A stretch of DNA of 64,000 nucleotides from Proteles cristata cristata (GCA_017311185.1 JAESUZ010003526.1:1550001-1614000); one strand, 5' to 3'; shown: positions 32,094 to 40,615, counted from the first letter of the stretch. Numbers and translations: made by a program. Notes: a model not told the origin generated them from the sequence alone.

Positions 32094-33083
32094 CCGCCGG
32101 GCCAGTCCCCCACACCAAGGAAGCAGGCATTGTGGTCTGAGCCAGACTTCCAGGGCTGGGAGTCAGGTGACCCTAGTCGTGCTCCCGTCTCCATGTCAGC
32201 AGCTGTGTTAACCTCTGGGGTTAACCTCTGGGCACCGGGTTCCCTGCCGAAAAGTTCAGGGATGCACCAGAAGCGCCCAGCAACACACAGAGCCTGGAGC
32301 ACAGAGAGCTTAATTCAAGCATCCAACGCTCTACTGATGTTATCATCATTTGGTCAGGCCACAGACACGCAGAAATGGAAGTGTGGAACAGCATCTTAGC
32401 AATGGCTGCGTTCTGGTTGTGGGATTAGACAACTTTCTTTCTTCTGTTTTTAAATATTTTTTTTAACGTTTATTACTTTTGAGAGAGAGACAGAGTGTGA
32501 GCGGGGGAGGGTCAGAGAGAGGGGGGCGGACACAGAATCTGAAGCAGACTCCAGGCTCTGAGCTGTCAGCACAGATCCTGATGCGGGACTTGAATCCACG
32601 AACCGTGAGATCATGACCTGAGCCAAAGTCGGACGCGTAACCGACTGAGCCACCCAGGTGCCTCGCATTTTATTTGAAACTTTTATGGGGTGCCCCTCCT
32701 TGAGTGGGGCTGCTGAGCGAGGTCAGGTTTCCCTGCCACACCAGGCACTGTCCAGGGACAGCTGTCCTGCAGTCATCTGCTCTGGGCGGTGGCCCCTAGC
32801 GCAGCCTGGACATGGTCGATGTGGGCAGTTTCTGGGGACGGGTGTGAGCGGCTCCTGGCTCGGCCCCTTCACACCTGGACAGCGGCTGGCCCCAGCCTTA
32901 CTGCCCCCCTCCCCCACATCACCTACTTACCAGGGGTCCAGAAAGGACAAAGAGCATCCACGCCTCGGCCCCAAAGCCGACGGGGACCAGCTTGCGGAGA
33001 GCAGGGCAACAGCCCCCTCTGTCTGGGGGGACTGTGTCCCGAATGCTGTCCGTTCCAAGACCAGGCTGCCGGCCACCCTGCAT
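13241..33083 (-). CDS. SLC47A2: SLC47A2, MATE2 proton/organic-cation exporter (17 coding exons)
   Basis: Antiporter of the MATE family that exports organic cations across the apical membrane (kidney in human). Seventeen exons in matching phase, all with GT-AG introns, give 581 codons from the chosen ATG: 33083-32931, 31950-31849, 31608-31540, 30836-30688, 29775-29733, 26677-26633, 26398-26301, 25883-25786, 24763-24650, 23896-23829, 22922-22814, 21928-21853, 21196-21127, 15683-15551, 15476-15382, 14460-14358 and 13461-13241. Motifs in order: CGHLGKLELASVTL, SSACDTLMSQSFGSPNKKHV, LLAKYLQNQ, CIEWWAYEIGSF, LRGAGKQAFGA and the C-terminal TTYSRPEG...RVLASRH. The four glutamates essential in MATE1 (273, 278, 300, 389) are kept as Glu279, 284, 306 and 395. 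The start is uncertain, because the codon aligned to the human ATG is ACG. Human MATE2-K has 566 residues. Confidence 0.95.
14263..14286. repeat. Hexamer repeat (GGACTT)4
   Basis: Four near-perfect copies of GGACTT/TTGGAC in SLC47A2 intron 16. Reads as LDLDLD or its shadow; not coding. Confidence 0.7.
14358..14460 (-). CDS. SLC47A2: SLC47A2 exon 16
   Basis: 103 nt reading AQKHAGLLPQSTDSM to RPGPVEAVTSS plus one base. It aligns to the variable cytosolic linker of human MATE2 (KKHSG...LSSVATG). Acceptor CTTTTAG, donor GTAAGG. Confidence 0.9.
14580..14814 (+). mobile_element. Felid SINE, first of tandem pair
   Basis: Sense copy with AT-rich tail. Flanked by GTTCGGCCAAGG on the left and GTTCAGCCAAGG on the right. 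Confidence 0.93.
14831..15030 (+). mobile_element. Felid SINE, second of tandem pair
   Basis: Sense copy inserted right after the first one's duplicated target. The right flank again reads GTTCGGCCAAG (about 15033-15043). Confidence 0.93.
15382..15476 (-). CDS. SLC47A2: SLC47A2 exon 15
   Basis: 95 nt reading LWLGMLACGLLGAAAFTVY then TARLDWKLAAEE. Membrane segment followed by the conserved cytosolic stretch. Acceptor CCCGCAG, donor GTGAGC. Confidence 0.97.
15551..15683 (-). CDS. SLC47A2: SLC47A2 exon 14
   Basis: 133 nt reading CVYGGVLRGAGKQAFGAVLN and YYVIGLPLGVVLTFVVRMRI. This is the conserved loop and helix of the second MATE repeat. Acceptor CTCGCAG, donor GTACGT. Confidence 0.97.
16509..16916 (+). 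mobile_element. Felid SINE with a second SINE in its tail
   Basis: The outer copy begins at 16509 (GGGCGCCTGAGTGGCTCAG). Flanks GGATGTGGAGT (16498-16508) and GGACGTGGAGT (16917-16927) enclose both elements. Confidence 0.92.
16697..16890 (+). mobile_element. Inner felid SINE
   Basis: Inserted into the AATAAACTTTTT tail of the outer copy, which is repeated after it. Confidence 0.9.
17108..17323 (+). mobile_element. MER20 (hAT-Charlie DNA transposon fossil)
   Basis: Matches the MER20 body: TCAACCCCGGGGTGATTTTC, CAGGGGACATCTGGCAGTGT, GGTTGTCACAATGCAGGGG, AAAGGATTATCCATCCTG and the end AAGGTTGAGGAGCCCT. No open frame. Confidence 0.85.
18054..18265 (+). mobile_element. Felid tRNA-derived SINE
   Basis: Sense copy; flanks AATAAACAACAGGA and AAGAATAACAGGA. 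Confidence 0.93.
18345..19375 (+). mobile_element. Worn L1 ORF2 fragment, split by a SINE
   Basis: Nucleotide-level match to mammalian L1 ORF2 (AGACAACAGAAAAAAACAGA, GACATTACTACCGACCATAA, AGCCCAGGCCCAGATGGCTT, ACTGGTGAATTCTATCCAAT, then AACAGAATGTTGGCAAACC). Full of stops and indels. The SINE at 18903-19122 splits it. Confidence 0.85.
18903..19122 (+). mobile_element. Felid tRNA-derived SINE inside L1
   Basis: Sense copy inserted after AATATTTAAAGAG in the L1 fragment. Confidence 0.92.
19376..19955. other. Intron sequence without recognised elements
   Basis: About 580 bases, AT-rich. Nothing identified; the edge may still be remnant L1. Confidence 0.5.
19971..20184 (+). mobile_element. Felid SINE, first of tandem pair
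   Basis: Left flank AAAATGAGACTTGAG (19956-19970); the same target repeats before and after the next SINE. Confidence 0.93.
20201..20412 (+). mobile_element. Felid SINE, second of tandem pair
   Basis: Flanks AAAATGAGACTTCAG (ends 20200) and AAAATGAGACTTCAC (to about 20428). Contains a pure (CT)n run. Confidence 0.93.
20797..21013 (-). mobile_element. Felid tRNA-derived SINE
   Basis: Antisense copy ending CACCCAGGTGCCCC, 110 bases from SLC47A2 exon 13. Confidence 0.92.
21127..21196 (-). CDS. SLC47A2: SLC47A2 exon 13
   Basis: 70 nt reading EVIALVNKVLPIYIVFQLFE then AMC. Contains Glu395, the counterpart of essential MATE1 Glu389. Acceptor CTCCTGCAG, donor GTGAGT. Confidence 0.96.
21363..21580 (-). 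mobile_element. Felid SINE, CTAGAAATAAA-tail subfamily
   Basis: Target duplication TGTGGGTC at 21355-21362 and 21581-21588. Subfamily markers present. Confidence 0.94.
21853..21928 (-). CDS. SLC47A2: SLC47A2 exon 12
   Basis: 76 nt reading GTSLVVGILLSILKNKLG then HIFTND plus two bases (GA). The donor used in the model is GA|GTAGGT, which rebuilds Glu375 with exon 13. A second GT four bases downstream would leave an in-frame TAG (see findings). Confidence 0.9.
22028..22415 (+). mobile_element. MER5A fossil split by a SINE
   Basis: Left part TGGTTCTCAAAGTGGGGTTC and CTGGACCAGCAGCAGCACC. Right part (from about 22290) GACCTACTGAATCAGAAACT to AAGCCTGAGAACTGCCG. The SINE at 22076-22285 sits between. 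Confidence 0.85.
22076..22285 (+). mobile_element. Felid tRNA-derived SINE inside MER5A
   Basis: Sense copy GGGGCGCCTGGGTGGCTCAG to AATAAATAAACG with an A-rich tail. Confidence 0.94.
22814..22922 (-). CDS. SLC47A2: SLC47A2 exon 11
   Basis: 109 nt reading IPLGLSNAVCVRVGMALGAA, DTVQAKRSAKSGMLCT plus one base. Acceptor GATCCCAG, donor GTGGGT. Confidence 0.96.
22923..23828. other. SLC47A2 intron 10
   Basis: No recognisable element in about 0.9 kb; a 205-codon frame on the plus strand that overlaps exon 11 is a shadow. Confidence 0.6.
23829..23896 (-). CDS. SLC47A2: SLC47A2 exon 10
   Basis: 68 nt reading LLSVVDLSGQAIIYELATIV then YM. Contains Glu306, the counterpart of essential MATE1 Glu300. 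Acceptor CCCCACAG, donor GTGAGT. Confidence 0.97.
24140..24260 (+). repeat. MIR fragment
   Basis: Sense MIR: GACCCAAGTTTGGGTCCCAG, then CTCGGTTTACCTATCTGTAA. Confidence 0.65.
24650..24763 (-). CDS. SLC47A2: SLC47A2 exon 9
   Basis: 114 nt reading WSGQCLQDWGSFFSLAVPSM then LMICIEWWAYEIGSFLM. Contains Glu279 and Glu284, counterparts of essential MATE1 Glu273 and Glu278. Acceptor TTCCTAG, donor GTACGT. Confidence 0.98.
25300..25480 (+). repeat. MIR fragment
   Basis: Weak sense MIR: CGTGGGTTCTAGTCCAGCCC, then ACAAATTGTTTACCCTC and a GTCAGGCACTCGG end. A second weak piece lies at about 25008-25140. Confidence 0.5.
25786..25883 (-). CDS. SLC47A2: SLC47A2 exon 8
   Basis: 98 nt reading GSAYASTVSHILQAVFLFLY and IVLKKLHRETWA plus one base. 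Acceptor CCCCCAG, donor GTGCAT (a weaker donor than its neighbours). Confidence 0.95.
26301..26398 (-). CDS. SLC47A2: SLC47A2 exon 7
   Basis: 98 nt reading GIVWPQVLSGIVGNCINGLG and NYILVSVLSLGV plus two bases. Acceptor ATTTCAG, donor GTGAGC. Confidence 0.96.
26633..26677 (-). CDS. SLC47A2: SLC47A2 exon 6 (45 nt)
   Basis: Fifteen codons, AVFLYGLLAKYLQNQ, matching human IFLYNLLAKYLQNQ. Acceptor TTTTACACAG, preceded on the minus strand by a long T/G-rich tract; donor GTACAG. Confidence 0.95.
26684..26782. repeat. A/C-rich low-complexity tract
   Basis: Runs of AAAAACAAAA. On the transcribed strand it is a T/G-rich tract that reaches the acceptor of exon 6. Confidence 0.7.
27322..27450 (+). repeat. 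MIR fragment
   Basis: Clear sense MIR: CCTGGGTTCAAGGGCCGGTT, TTATGAGCTGTGCAATCTTA, GCCAGTTACTTAAGCTCTCT. Confidence 0.8.
28368..28550 (+). mobile_element. Felid tRNA-derived SINE, diverged
   Basis: Sense copy with a diverged head (GAACGCCTGGGGAACTCAG). Flanks AAATTCTTTA on both sides. Confidence 0.9.
28560..29520 (+). mobile_element. Worn L1 3'-end-like sequence, split by a SINE
   Basis: Resembles old L1 3' ends: TAGTGAATATTGGAAACAAC, then near the end CTCTGGGTGACAGGATTAG and GGTGATTTTAATTTTTTTCC. Very diverged. Confidence 0.55.
28788..29000 (-). mobile_element. Felid tRNA-derived SINE
   Basis: Antisense; flank TGGGAAAATTTTT on the left and TGGGAAAAAATTTTT on the right. Confidence 0.92.
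29733..29775 (-). CDS. SLC47A2: SLC47A2 exon 5 (43 nt)
   Basis: Completes Arg158, then LTQEYVLIFIPALP, matching human LTQDYVMIFIPGLP. Acceptor CTTTTGCAG, donor GTAAGT. Confidence 0.96.
30053..30248 (+). mobile_element. Felid tRNA-derived SINE, diverged
   Basis: Sense copy GGGGTGCCTGAGTGGTTCAG with a pure A tail of about 14. Confidence 0.9.
30688..30836 (-). CDS. SLC47A2: SLC47A2 exon 4
   Basis: 149 nt reading SFGSPNKKHVGVILQRGTLV, LLLCCFPCWALFINTQNI, LLLFRQDPAVS plus two bases. Acceptor TTTTGCAG, donor GTACTG. Confidence 0.97.
31540..31608 (-). CDS. SLC47A2: SLC47A2 exon 3
   Basis: 69 nt, 23 codons: FVNVCGISIGVGLSSACDTL MSQ. Acceptor GGCTCCAG, donor GTAGGT. Confidence 0.97.
31849..31950 (-). 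CDS. SLC47A2: SLC47A2 exon 2
   Basis: 102 nt, FLFQLLTFMIHVVSSVFCGH then LGKLELASVTLSVA. The acceptor TTTTCTAG is preferred because it restores the FLFQ seen in human; a second AG 12 nt into the exon is also in frame. Confidence 0.93.
32046..32091. repeat. (CA)n microsatellite
   Basis: Uninterrupted run of about 22 CA units in SLC47A2 intron 1; likely polymorphic. Confidence 0.97.
32450..32664 (-). mobile_element. Felid tRNA-derived SINE
   Basis: Antisense copy ending CACCCAGGTGCCTCG, in SLC47A2 intron 1. Confidence 0.93.
32931..33083 (-). CDS. SLC47A2: SLC47A2 exon 1, coding part; start uncertain
   Basis: Reads MQGGRQPGLGTDSIRDTVPP, DRGGCCPALRKLVPVGFGAE, AWMLFVLSGPL, donor GTAAGT. From residue 12 it aligns to the human N-terminus (DSLQDTV...DHGGCC), but the human Met is Thr here (ACG, complement of 33051-33053). 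The nearest in-frame upstream ATG is at 33083. Another in-frame ATG is 30 codons further up in a frame open to 33173. Confidence 0.8.
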
Positions 33084-36000
33084 GCCCAAGTGCCCCTGCG
33101 GCCAGCCTCGCCCGGCCAAGCCCATGGCAGTTTGTAGCCTGGCTAATGAGTAAGGGGCAGGAGGAGGGGCCACAGCGGCAGCCTATCAGAGAAGCCCAGC
33201 GTCCCTGGGTTCTGTCACTAGAAAACCGTGGGCACCTGGGAGTCCCCCAGGCTGGTGCCTGTAGGTATCTTGTGTCTGCGGTGTGGGGGCGCGCAGGGCC
33301 TGGGGGGTGAGGGCAGCATGGCCCCGGGGGGCTGCGCTGAAGCGCTGGGCATCCTACCCCTCGGCGTGAGGTGCCCGTGATGACTCGCATTTCACAGATG
33401 AAACGATGGAGACTCAGAGAAGCAGGCAGCAGAGGCTGGATTCCGCCGGGTGGAGAGCGTCCAGAGCCCTGCCCTGGGAGTGGTACGGTGGGGGGAGCAG
33501 CGGCCTGGAGTCAGGGTCCGGGATACCTGGGGAGGGACCCTAGCCCTGCCTCTGCCCACCCTTTTGGCAGAGAACCAGGGTGACCCCCCCTGGGCACACA
33601 GCTCACCCCTCCCGCCCTCCCAGACTGTGGGAGGCTCATAACTACCACCGAATTGACCCTGTCCTGGATCAGGCCTTGGGATGTGCGAGCCGCACCGAGG
33701 GAGGGGGCGAGAAGCAGAGCCCCCACCGAAGGAGAGGAGTGAGGATGGACACAAGCCGAAGGTGTGCACTGCAACCCACGCCGCACACGCCTCGCGCGCC
33801 CTGCTCCCCATGCGCACGCGCAGACCTGGTCTTCGCGCAGAATCCCAGCCGCCCCGCTGGCTGGTGCACCTGCGCGAGCTGGGTGATGGCTGTGCCTTCC
33901 GTCTTTCTGTCCCTCGTGGACAAAGGGGAAGAGAAGACATTTTATTGCCCTTGTAATTATTAGTGTAGGACCCAAAAAAGGCAGGGCGGCGGGGAAAAGC
34001 CACAACGCCTTCGTTCTAAGCTCATCGTCAGTATTTATGACATCTGTCTTCAGATGCCTTTTCTGGTTCTCCTCTCCTTTGGCTAGTTTGGCTTCCTCTT
34101 CCGAGAGGGTGGCTAGGAACCTTCCTTCAGGGCGCCTGGGCCTCAGGGATCTCTGTTATGGGACACCTGCTGCCCCCAGACAGGAGGCCATGTGGCGGGA
34201 GCAGGGACGTGACTTCTGTGGTCAGAATCCATGTTTTGTGGGAGTCCCAGCGATGGGGGGGGAGGGCCCTCCATAAACCTCGTGGGTGCGGGCAGGTGAG
34301 CAAATCTAAACCCAAGGTCTGCTTTAATAAAGGCAAACCCGCCCCCACCAGGACAGAAGGTATTTGGTGCAAATGGCCTGCTTCCAGCAGCTTCTAGCAG
34401 CTTCTTCTGGTCAGGCTTTACCATACTGACCAGTGGGGTACCGAGCAGCCGCAGGCCAGGGCTGTGCATTCTCAAAGCCTATCCCACAATACACCCCAGC
34501 ATTTTTGCATAAGCTAATAATTCCTACAGTTCCCTCTGAATAAAGCTATTCTTTCCCACACTCTTTTCAGGCCCTGGGTGGGTGTCCAGGCCTGTGGGGA
34601 GGGGGCGGTTAGGAACATGGAGGGGCCCCGTGGCTTTGCAAGGTCACTGCCGCAGGCCAGGGACACAGTGGCAACTGCTTCCTCCGGGTGAAGAGTCCCC
34701 CAGAGGCGCCCACATGACTGCGCTTGCAGGCGTTTTCAAGGAACACCCCCATCCCACCTCGCCGGGCCGCCCACCCCGCTGCTGCATTTCGGTTCAGCCG
34801 CCTGCGGACTCAGCCTTCCAGTCTGGTTTTCTGGGACTCAGCCACGGCAGCCACAGCGTGGCCGTCCTGTGGGGAGGTGGGGGCTCAGGGGTGCCGCCTT
34901 CCCCCTCCCAAGCTGCCCGGCACCGGGGGAACAGCATGCCACCCTCCTGTCCCGCACCCCTGCGGGCGGCACACACCGCATTAATCAGCGGTTCAGCTCT
35001 TGAGATCACGTCCGTGAATGAATCCCTGTGACCTGGGGAGCCTGTCACTTCCCAGGTGACCTCCCCCACCCCAGGGCACGGGGCATGGTGACCTACAATG
35101 TCCTCCCTTGTTCGGGTTTCAGTTCTTTGGGGAAAGGGGAGGAACGGGCTTGAGGTAATACTGGAAGAGCAAGGAAGGGGGGAGGAGGAGGGAGGGAACT
35201 CGGAGGGAGTCATTATTGGCAGGTGATCATTAGCCCAAGAAAGCCGAGGAACCAGCCTCGAAGCGGAGAGAATCCGGGCAACTTTGGACTCAGGGCTCTT
35301 ACGGCATCCTGAGGTGACTCAGCTCCAAACACCTTCAGTCCCAGGGGCCAATTTCTGGGCAACCAGGAGCAGGAGGTCACCAGTGCTGGGAGGGGAAGGA
35401 GAGTGGGGGGGAGGCGGTGAGCTGTGGCCACCTGGAGTGGGGCCGGGGGTCCCCCCCCCCAAAGATGGGCTGCTGTACAGATAAGTCACCTGCATGTCCT
35501 GCAGAGTAAATGACCCTCACACTTCCTGTCTTAAACCAGCCACCATCTGTGTGGCGAGTCTAGGCTGCTGGGACCAGCTGGCTGCTTTGGCTACAAGTCG
35601 GTAAGGCCGGCCCGGCCCAGCCTGGACAGTTCAATTCCCAGAAGGGGGTGCCTGCTGTCGGGGGGGCGCTCCTCTGAGGCTGTCACACTGCCCATTTGCA
35701 TCTTCCTTCACAGGGCCTCCCTCGGCAGTGTGGGCTTCTCACCACATGAGGTTGGCTTGGGGAGAGAACATTCCAGAAGTGCATGGAGGAAAGGGCGTTC
35801 ATGTCAAGACGCAGCTTGGGAAGTTACACAGGTCACTTCTGCCTGTTGGCCGCAGCTAATCACAGGGCTTCTGCTTCCTGATAGAAAGAGTGGCAGACCA
35901 CCTTCGGCCTCTGTGCCCCTCCAAAGGCACACCCGCTCCCCTCCCCTCTCCCCAGCTCCCCTCTCCCCTGTCCAGCCCATTCCCCCCCCCCGTGAGCAAG

Positions 36001-36990
36001 GGTGGAGCAGATTCAGTCTCCTGCACGCAGTGGTGAGGGGGCTCAGGCCCACCCAGGACCCCCACAGGGAGGAAGGACCTAAACTCACAGAGTCCTGGGA
36101 GGTAGGAGGAGGCGCGACGAGGGGGAAGGGGAAGGGAGAGTCGTGGTAAGACCCCTCAACACACCTGAGGTTAAGGAGGCTTTCAACCAACGAGGGGGAG
36201 CCTGAGGTCGGTGTCCACTGTGTCCCCAGGCGCCTGGAGTGCCCACGGGAAAGGCTCAGCTCCCAGCCATGGGGTAAGAAAACTCAGGGTGCGGGGCCTC
36301 AGGCTCCCCCCACCTGTCGCAGAGAGCAGCTCCGGCGGCACGTGGAGGACAAGTCCCACAGGGGTGGCCGGGTCCCTGGCCGGTCAGGTAACTGATTGGC
36401 CGGGGGTGGAGGCGGGGGCCTCTGTTGACCTCTCTTCACTTGGTTACACTTTACCAGCCTGAACCTGTTATTTGCCCTTGGGCTGCCCCAGAGCCCGGCA
36501 CCCCCAGGCTCGGGAGCCAGCGTTTCTCTCTCTGACCCCTTCTCACTTCTCCGGTGACTGAAGAATTCCCAGGTATCCACTGGCGATAGGGGGGCTCCAC
36601 ACCCGTCCTCAGAACAAAGGGCACCTGGGAAGGATAAGGTCACTGCCTGTCCCCAGGCCGCCAGTGAGGGTGACCAACATCCGCCTGGCCGAAATGCCTG
36701 AGGTCACCCCGGCACCCCCAGGGCAGCCACCTCCTTCTCTCTCTGCCTCTACCCAGCACCTCTTCCCTCTAGGCCTTACCCCTCCTCCCTTCTCCCCTTT
36801 CTCCTCCCACAAGGCTTCACGGGCTCCTCCCCCACAGAAGCTCCTAGAGCCCAGTCCTGACAGGTAAGGGAGAGGGACAGAGCCAGCTGTCAAAGCCTCA
36901 GCAGGGACAGCGAGGCCCCTGCATGGGCCCTGCCAAGGGCCAGGCTCCTTGAGCCCCAAAGATGGCGGGGGCATTTCCCTCCGGGAGGAA
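33084..36990. other. SLC47A2 upstream flank and intergenic DNA
   Basis: GC-rich with few repeats apart from a weak MIR (33366-33455). CpG-containing patches are at about 33770-33860. It may hold the SLC47A2 promoter, but no TATA box or initiator can be assigned. Open frames here are short and overlap each other on both strands. Confidence 0.5.
33366..33455 (-). repeat. MIR fragment
   Basis: Antisense MIR: ATTTCACAGATGAAACGATG, GAGACTCAGAGAAGCAGGC. Confidence 0.55.
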
Positions 36991-36994
36991 GTTG

Positions 36995-37480
36995 GGAATG
37001 GAAAGGAATATTATTCAGTATTAGAAAGAAATGAGCTCTCAAGCCGTGAAAAGACACTGGGCAACCTTAGATGCAGATTGCTGCATGAAAGAAGCCCATC
37101 TGGCAAAGCAGTCCCACCTATAGGACATTCTGGAAAAGACAAAACTATGGAGACAGTGGAGGAACCCGTGCTTCAGGGAGAGGGAGGAATGATCGGCCGG
37201 GAGGGAGGCTCCTTAGGGCAGTGAAACTATCCCGTGTGATCCCAGAACGGCGGATCCATGTTCTTATATATTTGTCCAAACCCCCAGAACACACAGCATC
37301 GAGAGGGAGCCCTGATGTAAGTTACAGACTTTAACTAATAATATGTATTAGCGTTGGGTCCTCAGTTATAATAAATGTATCATGCTCCGGCAAGGTATTA
37401 ATAACAGGGGAGACTGGGGAGAGGGGGAGGGGGAGTAAAACTTTTATATAAATGTAAAAAATGTTGTAAAAAATAAAGTC
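36995..37480 (+). mobile_element. Old L1 3' end (L1M type)
   Basis: Matches ancient L1 3' UTR: GGAATATTATTCAGTATTAG, AGAAATGAGCTCTCAAGCC, ACATTCTGGAAAAGACAAAA, CTATGGAGACAGT, GGGCAGTGAAACTATCC, and a terminal AAAAAATAAAGTCTATTA. Not coding. Confidence 0.85.
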
Positions 37481-37486
37481 TATTAT

Positions 37487-37706
37487 GGGCGCCTGGATGG
37501 CTCATTTGGTTGAGTGTCCGACTTTGGCTCAGGTCATGATCTCATGGTTCGTGGGTTCGAGCCCCGCGTTGGGCTCCATGCCGACAGCTTGGAGCCTGGA
37601 GCCTGCTTCAGATTCTGTGTCTCCCCCTCTCTCTCTGCCCCTTCCCTGCTTCCATTCTGTCTCTCTCTTTCAAAAATAAATAAAACATTTAAAAAAATTT
37701 AAAAAA
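37487..37706 (+). mobile_element. Felid tRNA-derived SINE
   Basis: Sense copy inserted in the end of the L1; flanks AAAGTCTATTAT and AAAATCTATTAA. Confidence 0.93.
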
Positions 37707-37727
37707 TCTATTAAAAACAGTAGACAA

Positions 37728-37945
37728 GGGGCACCTGAGTGGCTCAGTCGGTTAAGCATCCCATTCTTGATTTCAACTCGGGTCATGATCTCGTGGTCGT
37801 GGGATCGAGCCCCACGTTGGGCTCTGCGTTGAGCGTGGAGGCTGCTTGGGATTCTCTCCCTCCCTCTCGGCCCCTCTCCCCCACTTGTACACTCTCTGTC
37901 TCTCGAAAAATAAAAAATAAAATTAATTAATTAAATTTTTAAAAA
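37728..37945 (+). mobile_element. Felid tRNA-derived SINE
   Basis: Sense copy GGGGCACCTGAGTGGCTCAG with a (AATT)n tail. Confidence 0.93.
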
Positions 37946-38009
37946 GGTAGACCAAATAATAAGAAGAGGTAGTATTTACTGAAATTTCTAAGGAAAATGC
38001 CCTCCCCCT

Positions 38010-38470
38010 TGCACCTTTAATTTAAGAATGCATTGGTGGCACCATTCACAGCCACCAAAAAGTGGAGACGACTTGAGCACACATCGGCCGACGAAACGAG
38101 GAACAAGGAGGGGTTTAGCCAACAATGGAATTTTATTCCACCATAAAAACGCATCTCCATGTACAGACACCTGTTACAACGTGGATGAGCCTTGAAAACA
38201 TGCGAAGTGCAAGAAGTCAGTCACAAAAGACCAAACAGTACACTGTTCCACTTAGATGAAATATCCAGAAGAGGCAAGCCCATACACAGAGAAAGATTAG
38301 TGATTTCCCGGGGCTGGGGGAGGGGGGCAGTGCAGGTGACAGCTAAGGGGTCTGGGGCTTCTTTGGGGGTGATGACAGTGTTCTCGAGTTGTGAATATAC
38401 TGTGAAGGCACTCAAAGTCATTGAATCGTATCCTTGAAAGGGGTGAATTATAGCTTAATAAAGTTGCTTA
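38010..38470 (+). mobile_element. Old L1 3' end (L1M type)
   Basis: TGGAATTTTATTCCACCATA, ACGTGGATGAGCCTTGAAAA, AGTCAGTCACAAAAGACCAA, CACTTAGATGAAATATCCAG, CCGGGGCTGGGGG, GAATTATAGCTTAATAAAG. Diverged and without an intact frame. Confidence 0.85.
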
Positions 38471-38477
38471 TTTTTTT

Positions 38478-38702
38478 AATTAATTTTTTAATGGTTAATT
38501 TATTTTTGAGAAACTGAGACACAGAGTGAGAGCAGGGGAGGGGCAGAGACAGTGGGAGACACAGAATCCAAAGCAAGCTGCAGGCTCTGAGCTGTCAGCA
38601 CAGAGCCTGATGCAGGGCTCGAACCCATGAACTGTGAGATCATGAGCTGAGCCGAAATCAAGAGTCCACCCCTTAATGGACTGAGCCAGCCAGGCGCCCC
38701 CT
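38478..38702 (-). mobile_element. Felid tRNA-derived SINE
   Basis: Antisense copy ending AGCCAGGCGCCCCC. Confidence 0.92.
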
Positions 38703-40610
38703 CCCCCATGGGGTGGTTCTCCCCATGCCTGTTGTGGAGCCAGAGGCTCTGACAGATTGTGTGAACCAGGCGAAGTCCACACCGGGGCCAGGCTGACCCT
38801 GACTCAAACCCCGGGTCTGCCTGGTGCCACCAGGAGGTCCCGAAGGATGGATAGAGAGCAGGTAGGGGCAGGACAGGCCAGCACACCAGCAGCCCAGGAC
38901 CAGAAGGAGCAGAAGCGGACACTCGGAGGGGGCAGAGGAAAGGCAGCCCCACCTATGGGTGCAGGGAGGTGCTTCACGGGCCAGAGGCCCCCAGAACATT
39001 AGCCCCGGACACTTGTATGTTCTTGGGGCCACAGCGGGGTCCTGAACCAGGATACCGGAGTCCTCTGCCTGCCAGGATGAGCGACTCCTCGGAGGGAGAG
39101 AGTGGAGGGGTGAGACCAGCCCAGGGCCGTCACAAGGCTTCTGGCAGGCAGGAAAGACCGAGGCGGGTGGAGAGGGGGCCGTTCACCTCTCCCAGGCCAG
39201 GCCCCCCCTTCCCTTCCCCAGTATTCCAGGCCCTTGGTGGCGGTGCTGCTGTGAATCAAGGTTTCTCCTTTGCTCTTCACTCACCTGGGTCCTCCTTGCT
39301 TAGAACTTTCTGAATCTAACCGTCAGGACGTGCTTTTTAAAATCCCCGCGTCAGGGAGACAAGCCCCAGAAGCTGTTCTGTGCACCCACCGAGGCACCTT
39401 CATTGACAAGCACTTGTTTTTTCCCTGGAGTTCTACATGCCAGGGGCTGTTCCATCAGCTGCCTGGCTGAGGTCAAGGCCTCTTCCTGGTATGGGAAGGA
39501 AAGGGATGGGGGGTCGAAAGGGCCACGCCCCACGTGGGGGGGAGGCTGCGGTGGAGATGGAGGGGGGAACCCTGGGCCTCCCCCTCGCTCACCACCAGGG
39601 CCTGTCTGCTCCGCCCCAGCCCTCCTCAGCTTCGAACCTAAGGAATCACAGAAACACCGACACCTTGGAAATGTGCCAAGGCGAGGGAGGGACCCCCCCG
39701 TCCCCCGTTGGAGGGTTTGGTGGGCTCGGAGATCTCGGCTCCCAGAAAGGCTTATCCTAAGGGGAATTTCATGGTCATCAAGCAGCTGCTTATGCTGTAG
39801 GAGCCCCGGCGACTTCTCAGCTTTGCCGGACAGGGTCTGTCTGGCCACCAGCAGAAGCCATCCGGGGAGCAGGGCCTGAAGGCTTGGGTGCAGGCCTCGG
39901 GGGTCCCTTCCAAGGGCGCAAGGGAGGCCGGGGACCTCTGTCGTCCACAAGCCGGAGCGGCTGGCCTCATGCAAGGGGCTCTCTGAGGTCAAAGCAAGGC
40001 CGAGCCCGTGCACCTGCCTCGGGCCCAGAGCGTGACCCAGTGGGGACGCAAACAGGAAACTGGGCCCTGGCTCCAGGCGGCCAAATGGTGGGAATAAACC
40101 CGCCTTTATTTCAAAACAAGCCGTAATTCAGCGCAGCCTGTGCGCAGATGGCCCGGATTACGGGGCCCCGCGGGGGTGCCCAGCTGGGGACGACACGCTT
40201 CCCAGAGCCACCGGCCGGGTCACTCTGGCGGGCAGGGGGCAGCTCGTGGACCTTGCCCGGAGAGGCAGCCCAGGAGACACCACCGACGGACACCGGGACA
40301 TCAGGCCCCTACCCCCTCACCGTGCCCGGAAAGGGGGTGGTCCTGTGTGCCATGTGACGGCCTCCAGCCTGGGCCAATCAGGTTCTCTCTCCTGGGACTT
40401 TGCACTTGGGCCTGAGAGAAGGTTCCCCGTGAAGAAGGCGGCGCTGGAGATGTGCAAGTTCGGGAAAGCAGGTGCCCGCTAGGCCTGGGCACAGCTGCGT
40501 GGAATCTCAAGCTAAGGGGGGGTGTGTGTGGCACCGGAGCCCTAGGGGCAGAGACAGCTGATTTGGAAGGAGAAAAGAGAAGAGCAGACCTAATGAGAGG
40601 CAGACCCTGT
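38703..40610. other. GC-rich intergenic DNA
   Basis: About 1.9 kb with no recognised repeat and no gene. Overlapping frames on both strands (up to 220 codons) reflect high GC and have no recognisable family. Confidence 0.55.
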
Positions 40611-40615
40611 GCGCC

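Noticed and set aside
39351..40013. 220-codon minus-strand frame
   Set aside because: GC-rich intergenic DNA with equally long frames on the other strand; no splice or family signal.
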